Below are positions 20,285 to 32,410 of a stretch of DNA of 64,000 nt, in pieces. The DNA lies in contig JAKSZT010020697.1 in assembly GCA_026826555.1 (NCBI GenBank), forward strand, positions 2,143,685 to 2,207,684, in the 5' to 3' direction. Positions within the stretch are counted from its first letter, which is position 1; the number at the start of each line of letters is the position of its first letter. Source of the DNA: Tolypeutes matacus (taxonomy: Eukaryota; Chordata; Mammalia; Cingulata; Chlamyphoridae). Both the position numbers and the translations under genes were made by a program. The notes beneath the pieces are model-generated. The model did no database searches. It had not been told where the DNA came from and was given only the letters and a program-made list of their open reading frames with translations.

Positions 20285-23200
20285 AATAACACTGAATGTT
20301 AATGTATTAAACTCACCAGTTAGGAGACACAGATTGGCAGAATGGGTAAGGAAATATGACCCATCTATATGTTGTCTACAAGAAACCCACCTTAGAACCA
20401 GGGATTCATGGAGGCTGAAAGTGAATGGCTGGGAAACAATTTTACAAACAGTAACCAAAAAGGGGCAGGAGTAGCAATATTAATATCAGACAAAATAGAC
20501 TTTAAATGCAAAAGTATTGTAAGAGACAAAGATGGACACTATATATTAGTAAAAGCGGTAATCTTTCAAGAAGAGAGAATAATCATAAACATTTATGCAT
20601 CTAATCAGGGTGCCTGAAAATGCCTGAGGGGAACACTGGATAAACTAAGTGGAGAAAAAAATGCCTCTACAATTTTATAGGAGACTTTAATAAACCATTA
20701 TCCCCATTAGACAGAACATCTAGACAGAGAATCAATAACAAAACAGAGACTAAGAATAATACATTAGAGGACATGGATCTAATAAACATATACACGATGC
20801 TACATCCAAATACAGCCATTATACATTCTTCTCAACTGCACATGTATCATACTCCAAGATAGACCAAATGCTAGGCCACAGAACGACTCTCAATGAATTC
20901 AGAAAGATTGAGATTATACATAGTAATTTCTCTGACCACAGTGGACTAAATTGGAAATCACTAAGGGCCAGAGAACCAGATTAGGCACAAAGATATGGAA
21001 GCTAAAAACACACTCTTAGACAAACAGTGGGTCAAGGAGGAAATCTCAAAAGAAATAGGAAACAACCTCGAATCGAATGAAAATGACAACACAATATATT
21101 AAAACCTATGGGATTCAGCCAAAGCTGTAATGAGAGGAATATTCATAGCCATAAATGTATATATTAAAAAAGAAGAAAGGGCTAAAATTAAAGACCTAAA
21201 TGCACACTTGGATTAATTGAAAAACAACAACCAAATAACCCCAGAGAAAGTAGAAAGAAAGAAATAACAAACATTAGAGCAGAATTCAATGAAATAGAAA
21301 ATAAGAAAGCACAAGAAAAATAAACAAAACCCAAAGCTAGTTCTTTGAGAATATCAGTAATATTGAGAAACCCTTACCCAGACTAGCAATGAAAAAGAAT
21401 GTGTATATTCAAATACAGAACATAAAGAATGAGAAAGGGGATATCACTACTGACCCCACTGAAATAAAAATTATCATAAGATGATACTTTGAAAAACTAT
21501 ATGCCAACAAGAATGGTAATTTAGAGGAAATGGAAAATTCCTAGAAATTCACAAACAGCCTACATTGGTGAAAGAAGAAATTGATGAACTCAACAGTGCA
21601 ATTACAAGTAAAGAGATAGACTCAGTCATCAAAAACTTCCCAACTAGGAAAAGCCCAGGACCAGATGGCTTCACAGGTGAATTGTACCAAATATTCTGGA
21701 AAGAGATAATGCCAATTCTGCTTAAGCTCTTCCAAAAAATAAAAGTAGAAAGAACATTGCCTAACTGTTTCTATGATGCCAACATTACCCTAACTCCAAA
21801 GCAAGATGAAGATACCACAAGAAACGAAAATTACAGACCAATTTCTCTAATGAACACAGATGCTAAAATCCTCAACAAAATACTTGCTAATCACATTCAA
21901 CAACATATCAAAAGGATTATACACCATGACCAAGTGGGTTTCATCCTGGGTATGCAAGGATGGTTCAACATAAGTAAATTAATCAGTGTAATATACCACA
22001 TAAACAGATTGAAAGTAAAATATCACAAGATCATCTCTATAGATTCAGAAAAAGCATTTGACAAAATACAGGACCCTTTCCTGATAAAAACACTGCAAAA
22101 GATAGGAATAGAAGGAAACTTTCTGAACATGATAAAGGGTATATATGAAAAACCCAAATCTAACATCATCTTCAATGGTGAAATCCTAAAGGCCTTCCTT
22201 TGAGAATGGTAACAAGACAAGGGTGCCCATTATCACCATTAGTATTTAACATTGTCTTACATATACTTACTTGAGCATTGAGGCAAGAAAAAGATATAAA
22301 AGGCATACAACTTGGAAAAGAAGACTTAGAAATTTCATTATTTGCAGATGGCATGATCCTATACATAGAAAGCCCTGAGAAATCTGCAACAAAGTTTCTA
22401 AAACTTATAAAGGAGTTCAGTAACATCACAGGCTATAAGATCAATGCTCAAAAATCAGTAGCATATCTATTCACCAATAATGAGCAATCTGAGTAGGAAA
22501 TCAAGGAAAAAATACCATTTACAATAGTAACTTAAAGAATCAAATACCTAGGAATAAATTTAACTAAAGATGTAAAGGACTTATATACAGAAAACTACCC
22601 AACACTGTTAAAGGAAATCAAAGAAGACTTAAATAAATGGAAGAATATTCCATGTTCATGGATAGGAAGACTAAACCTCATGCAGATGTCTAATCTACCA
22701 AAAATTATCTACAGATTTAATGCAATTCCAATAAAAATCAACACTGTATTTTTTAAGGAATTGGAAAAACTAACTATAAAATTTATTTTGAATGGTAGGA
22801 GGCTCCAAATCACCCAAGACATTGAAAAAGAAAAATGAAGTTGGAGGTATAACATTATCTGACTTTAAAATATAATACAAAGCTACAGTGCTCAAAACCA
22901 CATGGTATTGGCACAAGGATAGACACATTGACCAATGCATCTGAATTGAGAGTTTTGATATAAACCCATGCAAATACAGCCTGCTGATATTCAACAAGGC
23001 CACCAATCCCACTCAGTTGGGAGAGAATGGCCTCTTCAACAAATGGTGCATGGAGAACTGTATATCCATACCCAAAATAATGAGTAAGAAACACCATCTC
23101 ACACCTTATACAAAAGTCAACTCAAGATGGATCAAATATCTAAATAAAAAAGCCAAGACCATAAAGACCTTGGAAGATAATGTAGGAGAACATCTACAAG

Positions 23201-24100
23201 ACCTTGTAATAAGAAATGGCTTCATGAACTTCACACCCAAAGCATGAGCATCAAAAGAAAAATAGATAAATAGGATCTCCTCAAAATTAAAATCTTTTGC
23301 GCCTCAAAGGACATTATCAAGAAAATAAAAAGGCCACCTACCCAATGGGAGAAAATATTTAGCAACCATATATCTTATAGGAACCTAATATCCTGAATAT
23401 ATAAAGAAATCTCACAACTTGATAATAAGAAGACTAACAACCCATTTAAAAAATGGTCCAGTGACCTGAAAAGACACTTCTCCAAGAAAGAAATACAAAT
23501 GGCTAAAAAAGCACATGAAAAAATGCCTGACATCTCTTGTTATTAGTGAAATGCAAATCAAGACTACATTGATATATGATCTTACACCCATTAGAATGGT
23601 GGCTATTTAAAAAAACAGCAGACTAAAGTGTTGGAGAGAATGTGCAGGAATGGGAAACTTCATCCACTGCTGGTGGGATTGTGGAATGGTTTAGTCACTG
23701 TGGAGGACAGTTTAGTGATTCCTCAAAAAACTAAATATAGATCTTCCATATGATACAGTGATTCCACTGCTGGGTATATACCCATAAGTACTGAAAGCAA
23801 AGACACAAACAGATATATGCACACCAATGTTCACAGTGGCATTGTTCACTATTGCCAAAAGTTGGAATCAATCCATGTGACTATCAAATGAAGAATGGAT
23901 AAACAAAATGTGGTACATTCATACAATGGAATATTACTCTGGTGTAAGAAAGAATAAAGTGCTAACACACAGGATAACATGGATAAATCTGGAAGACCTC
24001 ATGTTGAGTGAAGCAAGCCAGGCATTGAAGGATGACCAGTACATGACCTCACTGATATGAATTAATGAAATTGAGCAGTCTCTGAGAACTAATGTCTGAA
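20285..24100 (+). pseudogene. L1 ORF2 relic (endonuclease plus reverse transcriptase)
   Basis: The endonuclease N-terminus is clear at 20,295-20,620: SPVRRHRLAEWVRKYDPSIC, then CLQETHL with the catalytic Glu. The RT lies at 21,565-22,500: [43 protein letters not shown] and the palm motif [11 protein letters not shown]. The second palm box reads FADG (22,341-22,352) where active L1s have FADD, so a metal-binding Asp is lost. A TGA at 22,201-22,203 and frameshifts split the frame. The C-terminal region continues to about 24,100 in fragments. The total of about 3.8 kb equals normal ORF2 length. Confidence 0.9.
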
Positions 24101-26905
24101 ATATTGGTGTACAAGAAAGAGAAAGAGAAGAGAAAGTTGTGAGCCAACACCCATATGGACGTAATCTATGGTAAAATGATAGAGTGTAGGTGTGTATTGA
24201 ATGGATAGGACAGGAGAGTAGTGATATATTGGGTTGGGTGGTGCAGGGTTGCAGGTGGGTAGATTGGGAAGGGTGGTTTAGAATACCCAGGATACTGGTG
24301 GGAGAAATGGGAGAGAGACCAGGTGAACACTTGGGATTTGTGGGTATGAATTTGAAAGTACAAAGTTGAGAATGCTCTTATGCAATATGACAAGTAAGAG
24401 TCACTGATTTAGGGTCTTATTTGTGGGGCATTCTGGGCAGGTTGCACCTGGAGTAGGCTTCTAGGCAGTGTGTGCATGTACATCCTGTCATAATGTATTG
24501 TATCAGTGGGTGGAGACCCACACAATGAGAGGGAAGGAGAAGGGCTCCCATCTTTGGGAGGAGTTATTTGCTCAGAAAGGGTCAGGTGGGCATCTCTTAA
24601 GAGCAAGGATGGTCCTAATAATGGAGGACAAACCAGTGTGTCATGACCTCTTTTTGCATGTAACTATGAATATTGTCATCCAATGAGTGAAGCCAGGGGG
24701 TCATCATGGGCCTTGGGTCGATGGGGGAAATAGATCCAGCAAGGGGTACTTAGTGGTTAGTGAAATGTTTTTCATTACCTTACAGTGATGGACACAGGAC
24801 ATGGTAAAGATCATCAAAATTTATAAAAGTGTACGATCTAAAATGTAAACAATACTGTAAACCATTGACAATGTTTAGTAGCTATGTTTCACTATCTGTA
24901 TATCAGTTATAACAAGGCACCATCCACATACAAAAAGGTTTTAATATGGGGTCAGGAAAGGGGAAGAAGTTTGGGTAAAAGAGAGTGTCTTGTGTTCTGT
25001 GTTACTTTGCTGTGACCTAAAACTTCTTTGAAAATTAAATGAAAAATAGTGAGACATTGGGGAGTGAGAGGGGGAAGGTGCCACAGTATAGACTGAATAT
25101 CAGATATTGCAGTGATAAAAGGCAAAATGTCAAAAAAATTTTAATTTTTAATTTTTTAAAATTTTTCTCATTTTTTGAATAATGCAATTCTTTTTAGCTT
25201 TTTTTTTTAAGTTTTCCTGTATTTTATCTCTTACATTTAAATATCATTATTATTTCATTTTCCTATTAATTGTATTTTGTTATTGTATTGACTTCATTTT
25301 TAAAGAAGCTTTGGATCACAAAGCGTTACAACTGGAGCAGAAGAGGATGGTTGGTTGGGAGTGAAAGGGATGGGGGATGCATGGGAAGGAATTCACCTGA
25401 ACATACATAAAGTGTTTATAAAATTTTTCAAATGCTCACAGGGCATGGTCACATTGGGTGGAGAACCACTCAATAAATGAGAATATATTGAATTCCCATC
25501 TTGGAGAGCTCTGCCATATTCTCCAAGGGAGCAGCAACAGTCCCCCAAGTGCAGAGGCAGTTGTGGCAAAGGAGGATGATCCACTGATGGGTTCTTGTTA
25601 TTGATGACTAGCTTTATGAGTATTTGCTCTTGAAATTGAAACAGCCTATTGTTATAGGGTGCCTAAGGGTTGCCTCCTGAGAGCCTCCTTGTTGCACAAA
25701 TGTGGCCTCTCTCTAAGCCAAACTCAGAATATGAATGCATTACCTTCCTCCTGGTGTAGGACACAACTCCCAGGGATGAGCCTCCCTTTCAATGAGTGAT
25801 TACTAACAAGTGCCAATGGGCAATATGACTCTAAAAAGACCTTGAAAGAAAGGAGGGAAAGGTAAAGACAAATGAGTTCATTTGGCTAAGAGACTTCACA
25901 GTGAGTCTTGAGATCATCCCAGAGTAAAGCTTATGCACATCTCAATAGAACTTCATAGGCTTCCAATGTAGATATCACCTAGAGGGCTCCTGAGGGCTCT
26001 GGAGGCACCCAGGTCCTATATCAGGGCAGATAGCCCCAGAGTTTTGTGCCTTATCAGTGGGCCCTACTTTGGAATTCTTGCTCCTGAGAGTGACAGAGTT
26101 GGAGCCAAATATGTCTTCCCTGCACATGGTCCATCTGTCCCTTCTATTCAAACCTATATGTGTTGCCAGAATTTGTAGGTGTACTTCCAGAGACCAGAGT
26201 CTTTTGGCTGTTCATATGCCAGCTGGGCCCAGAATCTTGGTGGAGCTGCAACTCCTACTCTACAGCTCAATGGACTCACACTGGAAACCTGGTAGGGAGA
26301 TGATGATGAACAATGGCCATCCCAGGGAATGGAGAGAGTCTGCAGCTACAAGTAGGATAATCCCATCCATATTATCTATGGGATATAAGCCCCCTCTCAC
26401 TTGGAGGTGGAGTGGACATCACCATCTCAGACTCCTCAGGATTGGGGAAAGAGCTATGGTCTAGAGTGGACTTACTGGTATTCTGTTATCGACATATTGT
26501 GATTCATGCAATGGAAGTAATTACAGCATTAATGTGGAGCCAGTGGCCACTAGACCCTTTGGGGGCAGTGGGGGGGGGAAGCAGTTGTAATACAGTGGCT
26601 TTTTCAGGTCTTGGGAATTATCCAAAGTGACATTGCAATGACAGATATAGGCCATTTTATATCATCATATAACATGCAGAACTGTGTGGGAGAGAGCGTA
26701 GTCTACAATGTGAACTATGGCCCATGCTTAGTGGCAAAGCCCCAAGATGTGTCTATCTATTGCAGGTGATGTGCCACACTAATGAAGGATGTTTATGTAG
26801 GAGGTTGTGGGAGGTGTTGGAAGGTGGGGCCTATGGGAATCCCTAAAATTTTTGTGTAACATTTATGTAATCTAAGTATCTTTAAAAAATTTTTTTAAAT
26901 AAAAG
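24100..26905 (+). other. Long L1 3' region of the plus copy
   Basis: About 2.8 kb of shared, mostly non-coding sequence follow ORF2. It is collinear with 7860-10,640 (minus strand) and in part with 34,360-36,325. It carries an open frame at 26,057-26,464 and a second, overlapping in another frame, at 26,412-26,630, and ends with the lineage's terminal block ('gggaatccc', 'atctaagtatcttt') and an A-rich tail. Confidence 0.8.
26057..26464 (+). other. Open frame in L1 3' region, plus copy (about 135 codons)
   Basis: This is the counterpart of 8373-8708. The frame is open for about 135 codons and aligns without gaps to the sister over about 105 residues, with shared blocks LLRVTEL, SSLHMVH, RCTSRD, VELQLLLYSSMDS, PREWR and MGYKPPLT. 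A second shared frame follows at 26,412-26,630 (GLGKELWSRV, then WSQWPL), matching 8153-8407. The first in-frame ATG lies at about 26,111; the frame is open upstream of it. Few synonymous-only changes are seen, so selection is not demonstrated. I do not recognise the product. Confidence 0.4.
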
Positions 26906-26917
26906 GATTGAGAAAAG
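26906..26917. repeat. Right TSD of plus-strand L1
   Basis: GATTGAGAAAAG is an exact copy of 17,736-17,747. Confidence 0.88.
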
Positions 26918-26954
26918 TAACCTTTCTTAGAAAGGAAACTTTTTTAACCAAAAA

Positions 26955-27045
26955 GACTTCAAGATTTTGTTCATGATCAGAGAGCTAGTAAGTGAAGGGC
27001 CGTGAAAACCCTAGTCTGGCTGGCTTCAGGCTCAGCACACAGGTA
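26955..27045 (-). repeat. MIR SINE fragment
   Basis: 'agagagctagtaagtgaagg' and then 'ctagtctggctggcttcagg' follow the reverse complement of the MIR core. The remaining 27,046-27,700 is AT-rich with nothing assigned. Confidence 0.6.
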
Positions 27046-27704
27046 AGACTTAATAAGAAAGCAGGGAAAAGGAATGAAGGAAAGAAAGACCACATCATGA
27101 GTGTCTATAATTCCTTATTAAGCCTGACCCTTGATTTGAGGTGAATGCCTCCTAAAGTTACATTTCCTTGATCTTCCCCAATTAATGTTCTTCCCCATAA
27201 ATTTATGTCCTTCCCCATAAAGACTTTGCAAACACAGTGGTTTTTGGATCCTTGTTATACTTCTCTGATCTAAATATAGTTTTAATATTTCCTACTGCAA
27301 ATCTTTGCAAATTCAAATATCTGTTTACTTGCCCCCCAAAAAAAACACTTCAAGATTTGTTCTTACTCAAAGTTCTCACAGAAAAAAAATATATATCATC
27401 ATTAAAATATTCATACAAATCATAGATAGCAAAGAACTTCCCAATTAAATAACACAGTTTTTTAAGAAGTCTTCCCTCTGCTCTCTGAGTTTGGTTTTAA
27501 CACTCATATTAAAACAAATAACTTTTCAGTACTAACTTCAAATGGAGGAATTCTTATAGTACTGTACATTTCAAATAGTCTTCATATCTGAACCCTTTAA
27601 CTCTTCTTGCTTTTATATTCTTTGTTTACAAAGCTAAAAATCATTTTTAATTTTTTCTAACTACAATAATTAGAAAATCAGTTTTCATTTAATTTATTTC
27701 ATTT

Positions 27705-28060
27705 AAAATGTTATTGAAGTATATTATTCATACATGAACATACATAAACAATACGTGTATAGTAAAACTTTTGAACTTCCAAAACATATGTGCATAACAT
27801 TATACTGGGCTTTAATATATCACCCAACCACCAATACCTTGAATCATTGTGAAACATTTATAACATTATGAAAAACATCCTTAAAGTATTACTACTAGCT
27901 ATAGTCCATATCTTGTATTTGATGTATTTTGCAAATGTAAATACATCAAATGCTCCAAGTAATTTTAGATCTAATTTGCATGGATACTTCTTTACCCCAC
28001 TTTATGATTTTTGCATATTTACAAATTTTAAATTTTCATACATGTTTTCCTTCTTGGGCT
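27705..28060 (-). mobile_element. L1 3'-UTR fragment
   Basis: Opens with 'gttattgaagtatattattc' and 'gaacatacataaac', then 'catcacccaaccaccaatacc'. The 'ttattgaag' opening and the 'catacataac' block match the fragment at 42,215-42,654. The reverse complement reads as an L1-type 3' UTR. It is truncated. Confidence 0.5.
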
Positions 28061-28808
28061 TCAGTATGGTGAATCTGGGACGAAACTGTCCCAACTTACC
28101 AACTGAAAGGTTCCAACATTCTGTGTTTTCATTGTCACAATTGCATATGCTTTTCCCCACTCTCTGAATCTATCAGAATTTCTCAGTTGAAATAATCTTG
28201 AATTGGTTAAAGATGGTGCAGCATATCTTGATTGAAAAGTTGTATGTCTAGCTAAAATATTCCATGACAAAGTAAAGAACAAAACACTTGCGAACAGTGC
28301 AGAAAATGAATGGTTTAAGGAAACTCATCTCAGAAATGATATTTAGGGAAAAAATCATCTCAGAGAAGCCATGGCAAAAACCTGTACTCAGCATCAGGGA
28401 TGTCAAAAGGAAGATTCTTACTTACTGGACAATGCCCAAACTGTTCCAGAATGAGGGTGTCTCCCTGTAGACCTGAGGATGAAAATTTTGTCCTCAGAGT
28501 GGAAGCAGTGATGAAGTCTACAGGGCCTAACAGGGAGGTCTTTGCTGAGAGATCTGAGACACCACTGGGGCAAAAAATGGCAGGCTGGTCAAATTCACCT
28601 GACCATAGAATTCTGCACAGGACACTTAGTGTTCACAGTATGCTTGTGCCTTCTCCAGGATCATGGACATGTGCCTTCTCCAGGATCCCCTCTGAATCTC
28701 TGAGATTTTCATATTATTCTGTGCAATAAATTTGCAAATGCAAAGGAAATACAGCTATCAACTGGTTTAATGAGAAGCCATAGAGAAAACAAAAAGCAAA
28801 ATATAAAA
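28061..28808. other. Unassigned sequence
   Basis: Two overlapping open stretches on the plus strand (28,288-28,470 and 28,400-28,729) have no recognisable domain. A short direct repeat, 'gtgccttctccaggatc', occurs at about 28,647 and 28,671. Confidence 0.4.
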
Positions 28809-29366
28809 TTAATATAAAAGGTCAATTGATTTCTCCTTTCTAGCACATCTCACCAGTTCAAGAATCCCCTCCTTGGGAGGCGGCTGTGGCTCAATCAGTG
28901 GGGCTCCCGTTTGCCATATGGGAGGCCCCGGGTTCAGTTCCCGGGGCCTCCTGGTGGGGGCAGGCCCACCCGCACAGCGTGGTTGGCTGGCCCAGCGAGC
29001 ACAAGCAGCAAGGGGGGGATAAATTAATAAATAAATAAAATCTAAAAAAAAAAAAAAAAAAAGAATCCCCTCCTCAGCTGCTAGATGGATGGGGACCTTC
29101 TTTCCTCTGCTTCTCCCAATCCCCAAGGAAGGAGGAGAAGAGGAGGGGTTCTGGATGAAGAAAAGCACAGAAAGCAGGCCCAGAAGGAGCTTAGCTGATA
29201 CTGATGTGGAAACCACACTGGAACTTGTTTTGTGATGATTCATGAAGGCCCTGAGTGTGAGGATTAGGGACAAGAGGGGCAGGAGCTTCTTCTCCAGCAT
29301 AGTATTCATGGTGTAGTTGTTGTCCATTGAGATTTTGGAGAGGAGGTTGGTTTTGGACATGTCCAA
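28809..29366 (-). other. Unrecognised open frame interrupted by a SINE
   Basis: A minus-strand frame is open for 186 codons, but codons near its C-terminal end come from the SINE at 28,874-29,061. The SINE plus one TSD adds 201 bases (67 codons), so the frame stays open on both sides. Outside the SINE the frame encodes about 118 residues: a hydrophobic stretch, LLPLLSLILTLRAF, early on, and LLLGLLSVLFFI further along, which could be one or two membrane segments. No family is recognised. It may be a relic of a gene or of an older repeat. Confidence 0.3.
28874..29061 (+). mobile_element. DAS-III-like tRNA-derived SINE
   Basis: Starts GGGAGGCGGCTGTGGCTCAA with a tRNA-type A box (about 28,887-28,900) and B box (GGTTCAGTTCC, 28,931-28,941). 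It ends with a TAAATTAATAAATAAATAAA-like tail and a 17-base A run. A perfect 13-bp TSD, AGAATCCCCTCCT, lies at 28,861-28,873 and 29,062-29,074. The form matches armadillo DAS-III SINEs and is the clearest lineage marker in the window. The intact TSD and clean A-tail suggest a recent insertion. Confidence 0.92.
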
Positions 29367-29369
29367 TTG

Positions 29370-29819
29370 GTACCAGGTTAAGATTATTTTTTCACTTTTT
29401 TACATTTATAAAAAATGAAACATGAGACAGAGGTTTTCTGTCCACTGTGATAGCCACTAGCTCCTATATTTTGATGAATACTATTTTAATTTAAGGTAAA
29501 TTAATCTAAAAATACCATTGTTCAGTTGCACTGCACATATTTTCAGCAACTATGCAAAGGATATATTTTATATAAATATATATATATAATGTTTACACCA
29601 AAAATGCCAGGTCATTCACTAACTCATAATGGATGGAATAATATCAATAACTTTGAAGCATTCTCAGAACATCTAACTCATTAGGTCACTTTCCCACCCT
29701 CAGACATAATTACTTTAATTTTGTGATTATCAATTTCTGGCTATTCTTTAAAGGGTAAGAACATTTTTAAATCCCAAAAATATATATTGACTATTTTGTA
29801 GGCTTTCTGCTGTACCCAT
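29370..29819. other. Unassigned AT-rich sequence
   Basis: No gene or confident repeat. A short TA run lies at about 29,570-29,590. Confidence 0.4.
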
Positions 29820-30240
29820 AAATTTATTCTTGGTTCATATTTTCTCCTGTGCTTTTCTTATTGTTCAAGATTAGATTTGCAAGATTGTTCCATGTTGGTG
29901 TTAGTGGTTACAATTTTGTAATGTCCATTATTGCATAGTATTCAATTTCTTTCTCCATTCTTTTATTGAAACCTTGGTTATTTTTTCAAATTTTTCAATA
30001 CAACAGTATTACAAAAAAATGCTTTTTATACAAGCTATTCTATTAATCCTTGAGCACATGTGCAATATGCTCCAGGGTGAATACCTAATAGTGGAGTTGC
30101 TGGGTCAAACTGCACTGCACAGTTTCTGCAACAATGTATACTTTCAGCCTCAGTATAGGAACACTCTCTTTATTCTATATACTTGCAAACAGTTCTTATA
30201 TTTTATAGGATTTATAAAACATATAGTTATAATTTAGTCT
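29820..30240 (-). mobile_element. Old L1 fragment
   Basis: 'tattgcatagtattcaattt' and later 'gtggagttgctgggtcaaac' follow the reverse complement of the old L1 ORF2 end. It is strongly diverged. Confidence 0.4.
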
Positions 30241-31074
30241 TTAATTCTCACCAATAAATATTGATGAGTAGTTTCTCCTTTTCCCTGCATCACATCCCCA
30301 TTTTTTCCAACTAAGTGTTTTATATTCAAGATAAAGGCAATAAGAGTCTCCTACTCCAGACTATTCAACATTTTTTTCACATTTTTAAGGAAGGTGTTTT
30401 GATTATGAATGCAGAATGTTTGCCCTCCCTTTAGAAAATAGAATTTGGATGTCATTCTGAGACCTACTTTCTCTGCATCTTCTTTCCTGCTTTTTCTACA
30501 TGTATGGTCAATTTTACACTAATTTATGGATTACCAATCCAGAGTACTTTTAGTTTAACTAAGGATGGAATTTCAACTTGTTTTCAATTCCTGGCTGTTA
30601 TCACTGATTTTGGACAAAAAGTGGGTGTAAGTACAGAATGAGAAATAAAACTGAAGAATTATTAAATAACTGTTTCACATACTTATGAAAACAGTGGAGA
30701 ATATTTTATGAATATAAATTAATTTTTGCACCATTAAAATACTTGAGAGTAGCATAACATTTTTCAATTATTAAAGAATTAATTCACAGTTGAAAATAGC
30801 AAGGAGGTTTAGATTTAAGTACTAAACAGGTATTGTACAGTGGCAGTTAAATGTAGCTTTATATCAGAATCAGTTAGAGACTGTGATATTTTTCACTATT
30901 CCATGAATTTACATTTTTCACCCACAGCAAATGGTTGGGGGCATGAGTTCATCTGATCATATGTAAGTTTGCATTTTTACTGAAACAGTTTTATTTATCT
31001 GTAAATTAGCTATATTCTCTTCTAAATTCAAATTAGTTAGAAAACATTCATCTATGATAGGATATTTAAAATGA
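30241..31074. other. Unassigned sequence
   Basis: Nothing recognised on either strand. Confidence 0.45.
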
Positions 31075-31084
31075 TGTGATGATA

Positions 31085-31174
31085 AGGGAGCAGATGTAGT
31101 TCAAATGGCTGAGCAGTGGCTTCCCACATATGAGGACCTGGGTTCAACCCCCAACCACAATATCTCAAAGAAAT
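31085..31174 (+). mobile_element. Short tRNA-derived SINE (DAS-I/II type)
   Basis: Starts 'agggagcagatgtagttcaa', passes 'ttcccacatatgaggacctg' and carries a B box, GGGTTCAACCC (31,140-31,150). A 10-bp TSD, TGTGATGATA, sits at 31,075-31,084 and 31,175-31,184. Only about 90 bases, one tRNA-like unit, with almost no A-tail left. Confidence 0.88.
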
Positions 31175-31184
31175 TGTGATGATA

Positions 31185-31805
31185 TAATTAATAGAAAATA
31201 ATATTGCTTCACTTAAACTTATCATTTATTTGATTTACACTCATTTGCAAAAATCTACAATTCTTCTCCCCCTTCTTCACCCTGATCACTGAACAAATTC
31301 ACAAAATAGACAATGATCATATATTTTCTATGCTCATCTCTGCATATGTGTGCACTTATATATCTGCATTCCCTTTTAATGATCCCTAATGGTACTTGGT
31401 GTAGATCATAAGCTCTGGGGAGCTATGTTTTGTTCAGACTCATTCCTGACTGAAGCAGATACTAAGTAAGCATACTCCCTCACAAAAGCTGTGCCCAAGT
31501 GTGCTGCCAAAATGTCAACCAAAACTATACACACCTGTTTTGCCTTCAAAATCACAAGGGCAGAAAGAAGTCCATTATAAAGCTCATGCTCCACTTTTAG
31601 GTACACAGTTTAAAAAATAGTCTCCATGGAAATCGATAGATCTGGTCATAATACATATAGTGAGTATAGTGGCTGAAAAGGTTGTAATTAGTAAGAAACC
31701 TAGAGATTAATCTAAGGACTGAATAACATAGTATACCCAGAGATGGATTAAGATTGTGGTTAATAGTACAAATACAAGAATGATCTTCTATGAACAAGAA
31801 CAAAT
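31185..31805. other. Unassigned sequence
   Basis: A 66-codon minus-strand open stretch (31,406-31,606) has a protein-like mix of residues but no family I recognise. Otherwise nothing is seen. Confidence 0.4.
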
Positions 31806-32410
31806 GTGCAACACTATTACAAGGTGGTAAGAATATAATGATGCATGGGAAAAATATAATTAATATAACTTAAGAACTAGAGTTAACAGCAATATCATAA
31901 TATTCTTATGCCAAAGTCAAGGAAGGAACTATATTAAGGCTAAGGGCCAATATAAGGGGTTATAGGAATTTTTCTTTTGGACTAAGAAAAACTGGTTCAA
32001 AGATTTACTGGGGCAATGACTGCACAGCTCTGTGATGAAAATGAGAGCCACTGAGCATATACTTCAGATATCATATGCAAGGCATGGGAATGTAAAACAC
32101 AGTGAACCATGTTGTGGAATACAGATGGAAGATGGACTGTGATTAACAGTACAAATATGAGAGTGTTCCCTCAGGAATTATAAAAAATGTACAATACAAA
32201 TACATAGTGCTAATAATAGAGGGTATGGAAAAATAAACCAAGTGTATGCTATGGACCTTAGTGGTAATAGTCTGATCATGTTCTTTTGTAATGTGTAGCA
32301 AATGTTCTACAACAGTGTAAGGTATTGGTGGAGGGAAGATGTATGGAAAATCTGTACATTATGCATGATGTTTTGTAAACTCCCAACTTCTCTAATAAAA
32401 AAATTTAAAA
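31806..32410 (+). mobile_element. L1 3'-UTR fragment
   Basis: Contains 'aaaacacagtgaaccatgtt', 'gtgtaaggtattggtggagg' and the terminal 'tgttttgtaaactcccaac' before an A-rich end. This is the same older 3' UTR type as 33,420-33,880. Confidence 0.65.

Larger units (their letters stand above)
17748..26905 (+). mobile_element. Full-length L1, plus strand (about 9.2 kb)
   Basis: Exact 12-bp TSDs bracket a complete element: 5' UTR (17,748-19,219), ORF1 relic (19,220-20,199), ORF2 relic (about 20,285-24,100) and a 2.8-kb 3' region ending in an A-rich tail at 26,905. The first bases mirror those of the minus-strand sister ('aaagatggcatc' against 'caagatggcatc'), confirming a real 5' end. ORF1 and ORF2 carry multiple stops and frameshifts, so it is dead. 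With its sister it forms a large inverted pair around a 0.55-kb spacer. Confidence 0.92.

Noticed and set aside
7860..26905. Single giant palindrome or inverted segmental duplication instead of two L1s
   Set aside because: Each copy has its own distinct TSD and A-rich tail, and the copies differ in monomer number, nested insertion and deletion, so they are separate retrotransposition events.
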